Source of the DNA: Eretmocerus hayati
Lineage: Eukaryota > Arthropoda > Insecta > Hymenoptera > Aphelinidae
Assembly: GCA_029851415.1 (NCBI GenBank)
Contig: CM056741.1
Span: 69,306,282-69,370,281, forward strand
DNA: 64,000 nt
Reading direction: 5' to 3'
In this document: positions 22,602-32,889 of the stretch, in pieces
Position numbering within the stretch: the first letter of the stretch is position 1
Layout: each line of letters starts with the position of its first letter
The notes under the pieces: generated by a model
The model's database searches: none
Seen by the model: only the letters and a program-made list of their open reading frames with translations
Told to the model about the DNA's origin: nothing
Program-made: the position numbers and the translations under genes

Positions 22602-23547
22602 AGGGTAAGTGGAAAAAGGGCGTAACCGCCATTATGCCCTTTTTCCGGACATCGCTTTTTTTAAGCCCCTATACCAAGGTCTACCACCCCCCGAAATCCG
22701 TTTCTTGCAAGACCCCAAAAACTGTCTGGCAGATAAAAGGGCGTAATCGCCATTACACCCTTTCATCTGCACGATAAATGGGCGTAAGTGCGATGATAGA
22801 ATGTTGAAAGGGCGTAACTGCTATGATGAGATGTTAGAAGGGCGTGACTGCTGTGATAACATTTCAAAAGCAGGGCTTAATTTTTTGCTCAGCCCAACAG
22901 GATTTGGAAAAAGGGTTTAAGTACCTGACTGAAAAGATTTGAAAGGGCGTAATTACTCTGTAACAGGGCGTAAGTGAGGGCGGATCTGGAAGAAGAGCCT
23001 AATTACCGAGGAAAAATTTTAGAAATATTCTCCAGAGCCTGGAATCGCTATTCCACCTAATATAACGATGAAAACATGTTGTTTTACCGTCAAATTGAAT
23101 GTTTTTACCCTTCCCCAGTGAAAAAAATTTCTCGTAATTTTCACACGACTGATGAAAGCTTTTCGTGTCCATAGAACCGTGGAGCATGAATCGAACCACC
23201 CCCTAGCAATCAGATATCTCCCAAAACATGCCCAGGAACACTCTCAAAAAATTTGAAGACGATTGGACTTGATCGCGAGATTTAATTCCACTTTTTGTGA
23301 AGAAGAGAGGCCGAAATTTGACCCTGTATTCGGAAAAAGGGCGTAATTGCATTTTTTTAAATCGCTGAAAAGAGTTCAAAAGCACATTTCATCCCCCGGC
23401 TCGGGTTGGCCTATTTCGAGAATGTTATTTTCTTCGAAATAAGTCAGGTCAACTCGTCCAATTATGTCTGTAGCGGTTTTTATTAAGTTTTTATTAATCT
23501 TCTCAAAATGACCGTTTTGCAGTTACGCCCTTTTTCCACCCACCCCT
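22602..23547. mobile_element. About 945-bp element with GTGGAAAAAGGGCGTAAC termini and iterated GGGCGTAA motifs
   Basis: The left GTGGAAAAAGGGCGTAACCGC (about 22609) mirrors the right GCAGTTACGCCCTTTTTCCAC (about 23518-23539). Inside, GGGCGTAA or a one-base variant recurs on the + strand near 22739, 22790, 22811, 22840, 22946, 22966 and 23339, often after AAA. No ORF. Non-autonomous DNA transposon is the likeliest reading; superfamily unknown. Confidence 0.65.
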
Positions 23548-23587
23548 TCAATTGTAAAGAATTAGGTAAGAGGTTCATGTGCAATTT

Positions 23588-23750
23588 CTCAACATGGACT
23601 TACATGGCTGATGCAAATCTCCATAGCTGTATCTCACGATAGGAAGTCCATGGGATCAAATACTTTGAGATGCCGTCATTTCTCGCCAAAACAAGATGGT
23701 TCCCAGAGTTTGGGATTAATCCGGGACCTGTAAGGTTGGATCTCCCCTGG
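23588..23750. mobile_element. Right half of a TNA-TSD MITE
   Basis: From the central TTTCTCAACATGGAC motif to the end GATCTCCCCTGG followed by TGA, this matches the right arms of the 59-kb and 51-53-kb copies (CTCCATAGCTGTATCTC; AACAAGATGGTTCCCAGAGT). The left arm is missing. Confidence 0.65.
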
Positions 23751-23761
23751 TGAATATACAA

Positions 23762-24415
23762 GGGCGGATACAGGGGGGGGGGCGATAGGGCGTTCGCCCC
23801 CCCAAACCACTTTTTGAAGGCTATCCGCCCCCCCCCCAAAACGCATCCGAACCGAATCGTTTCCAATACTGAATTTGTTTACAATAACGCATTGGTCAAC
23901 AAAAACGTGTACTCAGGTTGAGAATTATGCAGTTTCGCTCGACAAATTGAATTACAGAGCTCTTCTCAAGAAGATTTAGGTTGGTGAGCGGTCACTTTTG
24001 CCAAAATAGCTAGTACCTGGTACACTTGATCAGCCCAAGGGGCTCAACAACACCATGACTAAGCAATACTAGGTAGCAGTAGTCATCGTGAGTTGAGCGG
24101 ATTACTTTGAGACCAGATCAAAGTATTTGCTAACAGGTACTGAAGAATCATGGTATTGTTGAGCCTTTCAAGTCACTGGAACCATGACGAATAGCGACCA
24201 TCAGGGAAACAGTTGGTCTATCACTAATCTGAATCCCCAACTACCATCTTTAGGGAATTTCCCCAAGACTGAGTACAATGAAAATATTTCCAAGTTGGTA
24301 TTCGCTACCATCATCATAATCATCATTATCATTGCTGATAGCTATTTTTCGCATGTGTGTGGGTGTGTGCGCGCGTGTGAGTGTGTGTCCACAATATATA
24401 ATCTGATACACACAA

Positions 24416-24461
<46 letters not shown>

Positions 24462-24506
24462 CGTGGGACCGCCCCCCCCCCAAACACGAGCTCTGGATCC
24501 GCCCTC
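23762..24506. mobile_element. 745-bp element with GGGCGGAT(A/C)CAG termini and C/G tracts
   Basis: GGGCGGATACAGG at the left and CTCTGGATCCGCCC at the right are inverted ends, each followed inward by poly-G/C tracts. The sequence GTGAATATACAA directly flanks both sides (23750-23761 and 24507-24518) and looks like a target duplication, although it is longer than the 8 bp usual for hAT elements. The inside has GT, CA and TA microsatellites and a short imperfect hairpin at about 24030-24175. Confidence 0.62.
24353..24462. repeat. (GT)n, (CA)n and (TA)n microsatellites
   Basis: A TG/GT-rich tract near 24353-24388 is followed by CA repeats at about 24410-24441 and TA repeats at about 24442-24462. 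Confidence 0.9.
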
Positions 24507-24518
24507 GTGAATATACAA

Positions 24519-25304
24519 TATTCATAAGGGTGTATCTCTGAACAAACGACATGCCATGCTCTCGTGAGCCACCGTACGACACGACCTCGCGCAACGACAT
24601 GCCTTTTGGTTCGGAAAGCGAAAATTTTACTTTCAATGGAGAATTTCGAACACAGCGGGATCAATTTGATACTCATGGAATAAGGGAAAACGTGCTCTGT
24701 CCGGCTTGAAACACTTGTAGTTGCGCGAAGTCGGGTCGCATGGAGTGTCGTTCATTTGTGGACATATCTTGTCCAAATTCAACCTCCTGACATATTAAAT
24801 CGTTCATATCCATGAGCGAACGCGATTTCCGCTATATATGAGAAAACTTTGACAGAATCGCAAGGAAAACTCCAAAATTCGAATGATTTCTTCCTTCCTA
24901 AATCAACACATGAATAATAATCGAAAACAAGGGCAGATAAAATTAATGTCCCCGAGAAAGAGGAACTTAGATGGAGGAAGACGTTGTTACCCACAAACAT
25001 TCATCCCACGTTTTTAAACAGCTCCTCGCTTAAAAATGAGATTTGAGGCGATTTTCTTAGAACTTATACTTCCCTTGACAATTTTGCATCTATTCCAATT
25101 TCTACAAAAATGATCTTCCTCTACATTAGTGAGACAGTGATGTCTCGACCATGTAAGGTTCCTGTACTAAATGAGGAAAATTGACCTCGAAATCAACGCT
25201 AAATTGCATCAACCAAAGTTGATGAAGTTGATTTACTTTTGACGTGAAGGTGACATCTAGAGTTTATTCATGTTGTTGTTCCACTTGTGATAATATTACA
25301 TTAA
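24519..25304. other. Intergenic, no gene recognised
   Basis: Only short frames without recognisable content. Confidence 0.45.
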
Positions 25305-26199
25305 TTATAAGGACAATGGAATCGGCTGCTAGGCCAGTCCGGAGGGAATCCGGATATTTCATCCAGTAGATGACGCTTCGATCAGCCTTCGCATGCGATC
25401 GGATAACATTAGTGATCATTTTTGCTCACAGCATTCGACCCTCCTATTTTTGTCCCAGAATGAATAATCCAGGCTGAGCATCATGAAATTTCCAATCAAA
25501 TGAGTCATTCCAGGTTAGCTTGCTGAGCGAGGTATCCTGCTCGATGCTCACACCGCTTCAAGTTTTTTTGCGAACTAGACCTCGAATTTTTGGACTTGGA
25601 AGGGCTCATTCGATTGGAAATTCCAATTCACAGATGCGTGACTATCTGATTTTGGCTGATGTTGTTGAGTAATGAATAGGGATAGGTGAGGCACCGCCCC
25701 ATTGGACCATGCCCTCCTCATTTTTCTCATCTCCTAATGAACAGAACGACACGAAATGTTGTATACTATCACGAAATAACATTTCAGAGATGGGTTACTG
25801 TCTGAGAAACTCACTCAATTCCAATGAAAGTGCATAAACGATAATTCCACTTCCAGAATCATTCATGTAGCCTCAACCTGAAAATACGCCAGTGCGTATC
25901 GGGTTGCGCTTCAGGCGGAGACTCCGGACTAGTCACACGAATCATATTAAGAGGATGTCGGAGTTCCACGTGTTACCGACCGAGTTTCATGCTGAGGTTA
26001 CAGGTTCGGAAATATACGAGTGGCGGCGCTACTCGACCGAGTTCCATGCATAGAGGAAATGTACGAGTGGCGGGACTACTTGTACATTTTCGAATCTGTA
26101 ACCAATATAGCTAACTCAACAATAATATAGGGCGCCAGGGGTAAAGCTGGATGAGTTGACGTGGCAGAAGATTATAATGAGACTATTGCTCACACACGT

Positions 26200-26960
26200 T
26201 GTAATGAATTCTTCAACAAGAATGCATTCACGTTGCATAGATTAGGAGATACTGCATTGTCTGTGTACTTCAATAAGAACAACACACGTTCAGTAACGTG
26301 TCATGAATTCTTCAACAAGAATGTATTTACAGTATCAAGGTTAGGAAATACCCCAATGTTTATATTCTTCAAAAAGAACAGTACGCGCGTGGAAAAATTC
26401 TTCAACAACAATTTCTTGTAAATCCACATTGCCTAGATACGGAAATTTCCAGATGATTGTGTTCTTCAATAAGAATAGCACACAATCAGTGACGTGTAAT
26501 GAATTCTTCAACAAGAATGTATTTACACTTTCCAGGTTTGGGTATACCCTAATGTTTTTGTTCTTCAATAAGAACAACACGTTCAGTAATGTGGAATGAA
26601 TTCTTCAGCAAGAATTTCTTGTAAATCCACACTGTCTGGATTAGGGAATATCTAGATGATTATTGTAATCTTCAACGAGAATAGCACTCGTTCAGTAACG
26701 ATGATGAATTCTTCCAAGAGAATGTTCTTACACTTCTTAGGTCAGTAAATAATCCAATGTCCATGTTCTTCAGTAAGAACAACACGCGGTCATTAGTGTG
26801 TCATGAATTCTTCAACAAGAATGTTTTTTATGCTGCTGAGTTAGGAAGTACCCCAATTTTTATCTCCTTCAATAAGGACTACACACGTTCAGTAACGCGG
26901 AATAGATTTTTCAACAAAAATATTTGTGTGAATTGAGACTGACTAGGTTGCAAAACCTCC
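26200..26960. repeat. Degenerate tandem array, period about 100 bp, about 8 copies
   Basis: GAATTCTTCAACAAGAATG or a close variant starts at 26206, 26305, 26395, 26501, 26598, 26705, 26805 and about 26904. Each unit also has a second near-palindrome, GTTCTTCAATAAGAAC, and an ACACGTTCAGTAACG stretch. Units are diverged by substitutions and small indels. Confidence 0.88.
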
Positions 26961-27001
26961 TCATGTTTGTGTTTTTCAACAAGAAGTACGAATAACCTAC
27001 T

Positions 27002-27259
27002 GCGTAGGAGACAATGGCTAGCAGTCTGTTATTAAAAAATACAGCACCGCGTAGCCAAGATATTGGGCTCTTGACTGCAAATAACATATCTGTAAGCTCT
27101 CTTCAATAAGAGTAGCTTACAACTGTCTCAGCGTAGGAGACAATGGCTAGCAGTCTGTTATTAAAAAATACAGCACCGCGTAGCCAAGATATTGGGCTCT
27201 TGACTGCAAATAACATATCTGTAAGCTCTCTTCAATAAGAGTAGCTTACAACTGTCTCA
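27002..27259. repeat. 129-bp tandem duplication (two copies)
   Basis: The block beginning GCGTAGGAGACAATGGCTAG at 27002 is repeated at 27131 without a difference that I could see. It directly follows the 100-bp array. Confidence 0.92.
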
Positions 27260-29587
27260 GCGTGTCTGAAAAATTTACTGCCAATCACCAGGCAAAGTTT
27301 TTTTTGTAGGAGAAAGTTTGACATGTATGTATGTGTCAAACCTTTTACGTGCTCAAAGTCTCATTCTGCTCGTTCTAGTCCAGCTGATCCTTCTGACTCC
27401 CACTGAAATTATCCCCATTTCATAGGGTTCCTTCACCTGTAGTCATCTCAAAAACAAGAATGTTCCAATATTCGTACAATCAACTTGTACTTCCACAACA
27501 GATGATGATTAAAATTATCTCAGCTCCTCTTACCTTGAGAAACTGGAACCGTCCACGGAATCATAATGCTCGCGCATTACGACGCCATATTGCTTTCGCG
27601 CACATCGCCGCCATATTTGCTCAACAGCGCGCGACGCCGCGACGGTCGTGCTCTTCGTCGTATCTGGTCCGAGAATTCACTGTTTTTCTGAACAAAATTA
27701 TATATTGAATAATTGTTTCACCATTAGAAAATGATGAAAAATTTGATACTGACAATCCATAGTATCATTCCTCTCAAGCTGCGTATTTGATCAATTCTGT
27801 TTCATAGAATTCGTCTTATTTTTTGATGTCCATTGTCTGGAAGAGAAAGATTGTATTAATTTATGAGAAATGTGATAAATAATTCATTAAGCCATGCAAA
27901 ATCAGTAGAAATAATAAGTTGGCCAAATACCTCGACTGAGTGAGATAAAAAACTCACACATTTCAGAATAAGATGATTTTCAACAATGACTGTCATTTGC
28001 TGAGAAAATCCACGTTTAGACACGGCTGGAGGAGACTGCTCCATCTCTGTTTGATTTCCTTTTGATCATATCAGTTCATCAGTTTTTTGTATTCAGTTGA
28101 TCATAAGTCCTTATTTGGCCAAAAGTTCCTCAAGCCCTGTGAAAATCATACAGTATCAGAATCCTATTTTTTTTGCAGTCTTTGCCATGAAAATGACAAA
28201 AACCACAATCTGTATAATAGAGAAAGTTAAGTTGTTTCATCCTAAAAAGAGAAGGTTTTTCTTTTATTATTAATCATTATTAATTCCAAGTCTTCTACAG
28301 TAGTAGTAGAAAGGTCTCACCTAGTGTTTTTGTGTGATTGGTCCGATGACGGACCTTGCTGATACATCTCTAGAAGTGGTCTTCAGCAAGTAAACATACC
28401 CCATCAGTAGTCCTCATCTAGTTTGACACACCTAGAAAACATGCAAACACAATTAGAAGTATTCCAGGGCAGGCAATTAACCCATTGAAACCAAAACCCA
28501 AGAGAGGCCCCTTCATAATTTGAAATTTCAGTCAGCCTAGGTAGTGGTTCGGATCACATACCTGTCTCATTTCAGACCAAATAGTACTATCAATAGGTAT
28601 TGAGACCTTATATAGTTGTAGAAGCGAGATCATATCAAAAGAGATAGTGAGATTTTGTCAGTAAACCCCAATACCAAGTTCGTAGGCCAACCCATTCACC
28701 GTTCTCATGGAACCGCAATACCTGCAATCATGAAATTTTCCCAAATTGATGAGCTACCAACTTGAGAAATAGTCCATGAGAAAGATCAGATTCTTTATAA
28801 TCTTTCAAGCCCAATTAGTTAACTAGTCTGCCTCAATTTCATGAGACTGATAAAAAAATGAACTTTGTAAATAGTAGCCCCGTGCTAATATATGGTAAAC
28901 AGTACCATGTTGTAACATACTCTACGCGGTGAGTATGGCTCTCTTAGTTTTTCAAAGGCATAGATATTGTAGAAAAAGGTCTAGCGTAGATGCTAGGACC
29001 AAATTTCATCGAGTTGAATTGAAAATTTCCAAAACTACTTACGATCAAAACATTGACTTGTGCTTGCCCGAGCAGACGCTTTTCAGGCGCACATGATTTG
29101 CGTTCCGTGAGATGATACGCCTTTGCAAAGATGTCGCAGGTTCCTGATGAAATGCTGCATCCACTGGTACATCCGGTTCATAAACACACAACACCGGGAG
29201 GCGGATGACAAGTTGGGGCTTGCCGCGGATGTTTTTGTAGAGTTAGGGTCGCGGGTCGCGGACCACCTCGCGCACTCGACGGTTGGCCCCAAAAAACACG
29301 CACAGTCACAAAAAAGCTGCCAGGCCTGGGAAAGTTGGTGCTATCAGGCCACCGCGGAAAAAAGCATTCGTTTACACCCCATTATGCAGACCTACGTAAA
29401 CAAACATGACATTATAATAGACCACACCAGACACCAGGCCGTCAGCAGACATGCCCGCGACAGACGACGGGTCATAAGGATACCAAAGTCGGAACTATCT
29501 ACAGAAGCGCCGCCTACTGGATAGAGATCCGCCTCAATCTACCTCGCGCGATTTCGTGTCTGCAGCTGTTCGTTTACAAATTTGCAG
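27260..29587. other. Unassigned DNA
   Basis: No recognised gene. A GC-richer patch at about 29080-29525 has a 133-codon open frame on the + strand and an overlapping frame on the other strand. The translation is basic and His/Arg-rich with no recognised domain. Confidence 0.4.
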
Positions 29588-29930
29588 TTTTGGTACCGAA
29601 ATCGTAGATTTCAAATAACTTTTTGATTTTAGCATCGATTACGTGCGGGGATGATTCATTCGATGCGTAGAATCGGTGAGAATGGTGCTCTGGTCCAATT
29701 GTTACGATTCAACTGCTGGGAAGCTAAATATTTGAATATAATAGCCACCTAACCTCTTTGAACGATCGCCTTTCTGCAAGATTTTTGACTCGGGGCGATG
29801 TATTGGCGTACAGATTGGACCAGAGCACCATTCTTACGAATATTTTCTACCTCCTGCAAAAATTTCAGATCGATTGGGTGAAAATTGAGAGCGTAAGTTG
29901 AAATCTACGAAAAAGTTGGTACCCTAGCAG
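29588..29930. mobile_element. Palindromic MITE of about 340 bp
   Basis: AATGGTGCTCTGGTCCAAT (about 29678) is answered by ATTGGACCAGAGCACCATT (about 29817), and the outer arms include TCGTAGATTTCAA against TTGAAATCTACGA. Left and right arms diverge in between. Ends and target duplication were not resolved. Confidence 0.65.
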
Positions 29931-30083
29931 AAGTCTTCAGGTCGATCTCCGACATCCTCTTAAGTGACTCGTGAAGCAGACGATTTCATTGTCCTTATAA
30001 CTGACATTCACAGGATTGGGAGAAAGAACCGGAGAAGTTTGGGAGGTGCTGATATGCAGAATACCCAACTATACATACACATA

Positions 30084-30830
30084 CACTACCGGTCAAAAGT
30101 GTGTAGGCTCGCCCAAAAATATATTTTTTCAATTTTGTGAGTTGAACCACTCGGCTTAACTTGACCGTAGGGGGTCGTTATCTATAGACAGCGTCCAGAC
30201 ATTCTTCAAGATGGTGTGCTTTATTCTTATCGTCACAAATCCATTTCTTTCCAGTCATAGTTTGGGGAAGTGTCAATTTCGATGGCTTTGAAAGAATCCC
30301 CTGGCCTCTGTACATCTGAAATACATCAACGTTTTGGTACAAAAGTCGTAGAACGTCTCAACCCTAGAGCCTCGATATCCGCTTTCGAATATCTCTCTAC
30401 ACCTGTTCTGTCCAAGCTATGATACTTTCTCCGAAGGGGAGATTTTTCGTGTACAATAGCACCATATTTCAAAGAAGCCGAAGGAGTGCATTTCTTGTGG
30501 GATATAATCTTCATACCTGGTATCAATCATTCATATCTCGATCGTGAGGACGAAAAATTTTGGAAAATAAGCCCTGCAAAGTGCATTTTTCCGGCGATTC
30601 TGAACGGAGGTGCTAGTTTTTGCGAAAAATCTCTCTTCAGAGAAAAAATTATAGCTCAGACTGGGCACGCCCTATTTTCAGCGTGGAAAAATTTCAAGAA
30701 ACTGTCAAACGAGGCTGTGGGATGGGGTCATCTTCGTCTGAATCTACGAAAAAGATCTCTTTCTCGGAAAAATCGGATCAGCTCATCTGCCGGAGAGATA
30801 GATGAGTCGAATACTCTGTTATTTTGATGT
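30084..30830. mobile_element. Tc1/mariner-like non-autonomous element, left end resolved
   Basis: TA followed by CACTACCGGTCAAAAGTGTG at 30084 has the form of a Tc1/mariner terminal repeat. The following 100 bp match, inverted, the end at 54882 (shared GTTGAACCACTCGGCTT). The inside holds an inverted pair: about 30405-30480 against about 30595-30690, with CAAGCTATGATACT / ATTATAGCTCAGACTG. Its right part (about 30610-30800) matches 54350-54545 inverted. The right terminus was not identified. Confidence 0.6.
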
Positions 30831-31165
30831 GAGAATTAAAATCATAATCATGTTTGCTTCGAGTATTTGGGGCTTTTGAACCTTGTTGGAGATTTTTCAC
30901 ATAATCTTCATCACGCCCGTATTCGAAGCTCGAGATCGAGAGGTTTTAAGTAAGCTGAATTGGAATATTGCCAGAGAGTCTCAAATCAAATGAACTGAGC
31001 TGCCCACCGAAGATTTGGCTCACTGGATACACGGAGAAATGAAATTTGAGGGAGGAAGTTCCCCTGTAGGAGTTCATGATTTCTTCATGTATCCCTCAGG
31101 GTAGAATCCGAGTCCGATCTTCATTTCGCCCCTATATGGCAGGATTGTTTTTGTAGCGCAAGGAA
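30795..31165 (+). repeat. Dispersed repeat shared (inverted) with 49567-49917
   Basis: Blocks such as ACTCTGTTATTTTGATGTGA, TTTTTCACATAATCTTCA, CCCACCGAAGATTTGG and GGCAGGATTGTTTT all occur in reverse complement and reverse order at 49567-49917. Divergence is moderate, so these are old copies of one family. Confidence 0.75.
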
Positions 31166-31574
31166 CTGACCATCTTAAAGCCGGCATTCTTAGCGCTCAT
31201 TTTGTTGCTAATTTTGTAAGGTCATTCCTGGGGTGACGTGTCTTTGTAGGGGGCTAAAAACGATGATTTTTTTCTGTGTTTTGACCTGCGGAACACAATA
31301 ACAGTGTAATCAACGGCTGGGATACGTCCGAAATGAGTGTCTAGATGAATAGTTTAGCAGTTGCTATTAAGCAGAATGGACTGATTTCGCAAGTAATCCC
31401 TAAATGTTCAGAAAATCGGACAGAGACATCGTTGATGTGCGCAGCTCATGCCATGATCAGCCCACATATCAATGTGATAGATAATCGAATAGACTTCATA
31501 CCTACCCAAGCTTGTTTACGCATAAGTGTGAGTCATCTGGCATCTGCGCTTTTGGCGGATGCCCAAGGGTGAGT

Positions 31575-31925
31575 CATCCGTAAAAATCGAGTTGACCTCC
31601 AAATCACCTCAAAATGACCTCCAAGGTCGGAAAGAAGGTCATTAGGTCTTTCATACTGTGATCATGAACATTTTTTGTGCTGAACATTTTTCGATCAAAT
31701 GCTCACTCTTGGAGTTGCAACGATCACCGTCAACTCGTGTTGACCTCCATTCATCTCGCCAAGGTCAAGTCGGGTCAAAAAATGTTCCAAACAACAGTTT
31801 CATCATTATTCATGTTCCTCCAGAATTCGAGGTAAGAAGTAGGTGTTTCCATTTAAAAAAATCCAGGTGACCTCCAAATGACCTTGAAAATGACCTTCAA
31901 GGTAAAAAACAAGGTCACCATCGGA
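31575..31925. repeat. Cluster of TGACCT / AGGTCA half-sites
   Basis: TGACCT or AAGGTCA-like sequences occur many times, at about 31592, 31613, 31622, 31637, 31644, 31741, 31761, 31868, 31881, 31892, 31899 and 31911. They sit in blocks of the form GACCTCCAAATGACCTTGAA on both strands. It looks like an ancient dispersed repeat; AGGTCA is also the nuclear-receptor half-site. Confidence 0.7.
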
Positions 31926-32010
31926 TGTCCCCCTCAAAATGAGGGGACACTTGATCCGGGATTTTTCCCGATTCCTAACCATTTCTGAGAAAATGGGGGA
32001 GGGGGGGGGG

Positions 32011-32034
32011 TACTCACTTTTTGGACACCCTGTA
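32011..32034. mobile_element. Mariner-like terminus
   Basis: TACTCACTTTTTGGACACCC followed by TGTA is the complement of a TACAGGGTGTCC end, a form common in insect Tc1/mariner-type repeats, with TA at both edges. It is preceded by a G tract. The other end was not found. Confidence 0.5.
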
Positions 32035-32642
32035 TAAGACGAGCCGAGCACTGGCTCGGGACTTCATTCACTCCATTCACTTCATGGACATCATCGGATC
32101 TAAAATCTTCGACCGACCACTACGCGCGTCTCACCATCGACCGCGTCTAGGCGCCCCTACTTGTTTACGCTATATTTACGTCACGTTACGCAACGGTCTT
32201 GCGGAGGGTCACGATCCTGAAATTTTCCTCAATAATTATTATAATCCGTTGGCGTCTTACTGTGTGTGTTAAACCTTGAGTTAGATTGTAGTGTCGGCTA
32301 CCGCGTCAAGTGTGCGCAAATTTCTGTGTATTCAATTTAATCCTTTCTCTCTCCAATCCCACGAACTATTCAGCGTCGCTCTGTGTCAAGTGACTTAAAC
32401 TCAAAACATCCGGCACGAGAGTACACATTCCATAGTGTCCAGTGTAAAGCACGGCCGTGCGATTCCCACTTCGAATCATCAGCATCTATAATGCACTCAC
32501 ATTCTCCACTTTCACCCTCTCGCCGCAACCTAAGGTGTGATAGTGTCGTGACGAACCATTCCGACTTTCGAACTTTGAGTTACAGACCGTCAGGCGGCCT
32601 CTTGGCTCACATCGAACAGCCGTGAGCTCCTGACGCGGCCCT
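32033..32642 (+). repeat. Possible 5' LTR / leader of a retroelement
   Basis: TATAAGA at 32033 is followed by about 600 bp ending CTGTTCA just before the primer-binding-site-like sequence at 32646. The GC content is higher than the neighbours. No second LTR copy was found in the window, so an LTR call is provisional. Confidence 0.35.
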
Positions 32643-32670
32643 GTTCAATTTGGCACCCAACGTGAGGCCG
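32643..32670 (+). promoter_or_regulatory. Primer-binding-site-like sequence (TTTGGCACCCAACGTGAGG)
   Basis: The sequence resembles the TGGCGCCCAACGTGGGG class of tRNA-complementary primer-binding sites found just after the 5' LTR in many LTR retroelements. Its position right after CTGTTCA fits an LTR end in CA. Confidence 0.5.
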
Positions 32671-32889
32671 AGGCGGAACCCATTCCGTCTCACCAAGTAG
32701 CGAGACGACCCTTTCTCCGATGAGAAGCCAGCAACAATCAACGTAACTCACCACAGACAACACGACATCCTGCTACCCGCACTTCTGGGAAAGCACATGA
32801 ACACCCAGTGGCGCCCGACATCATCTCGACGCTACGATCCAACCATGCACCAGAACCCGCGAACAATCGGATAGCTTACTCAGTCCAGC

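Larger units (their letters stand above)
25305..30000. mobile_element. Possible 4.7-kb element bounded by TTATAAGGACAATG ends
   Basis: TTATAAGGACAATGGAATCG at 25305 and its complement ending at 30000 agree at 24 of 26 bases. A second inverted match (AGTCAC ... TTAAGAGGATGTCGGAG) pairs about 25930-25972 with 29945-29985. No transposase is recognisable inside, and the content is repeats and palindromes. The two ends may belong to separate insertions. Confidence 0.35.

Noticed and set aside
26200..26960. CRISPR-like look of regularly spaced repeats
   Set aside because: Units are contiguous and diverged, with no unique spacers, and the DNA is eukaryotic.
29123..29524. 133-codon open frame in a GC-rich patch
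   Set aside because: Basic, low-complexity translation with no recognised family; the GC content alone explains the lack of stops.
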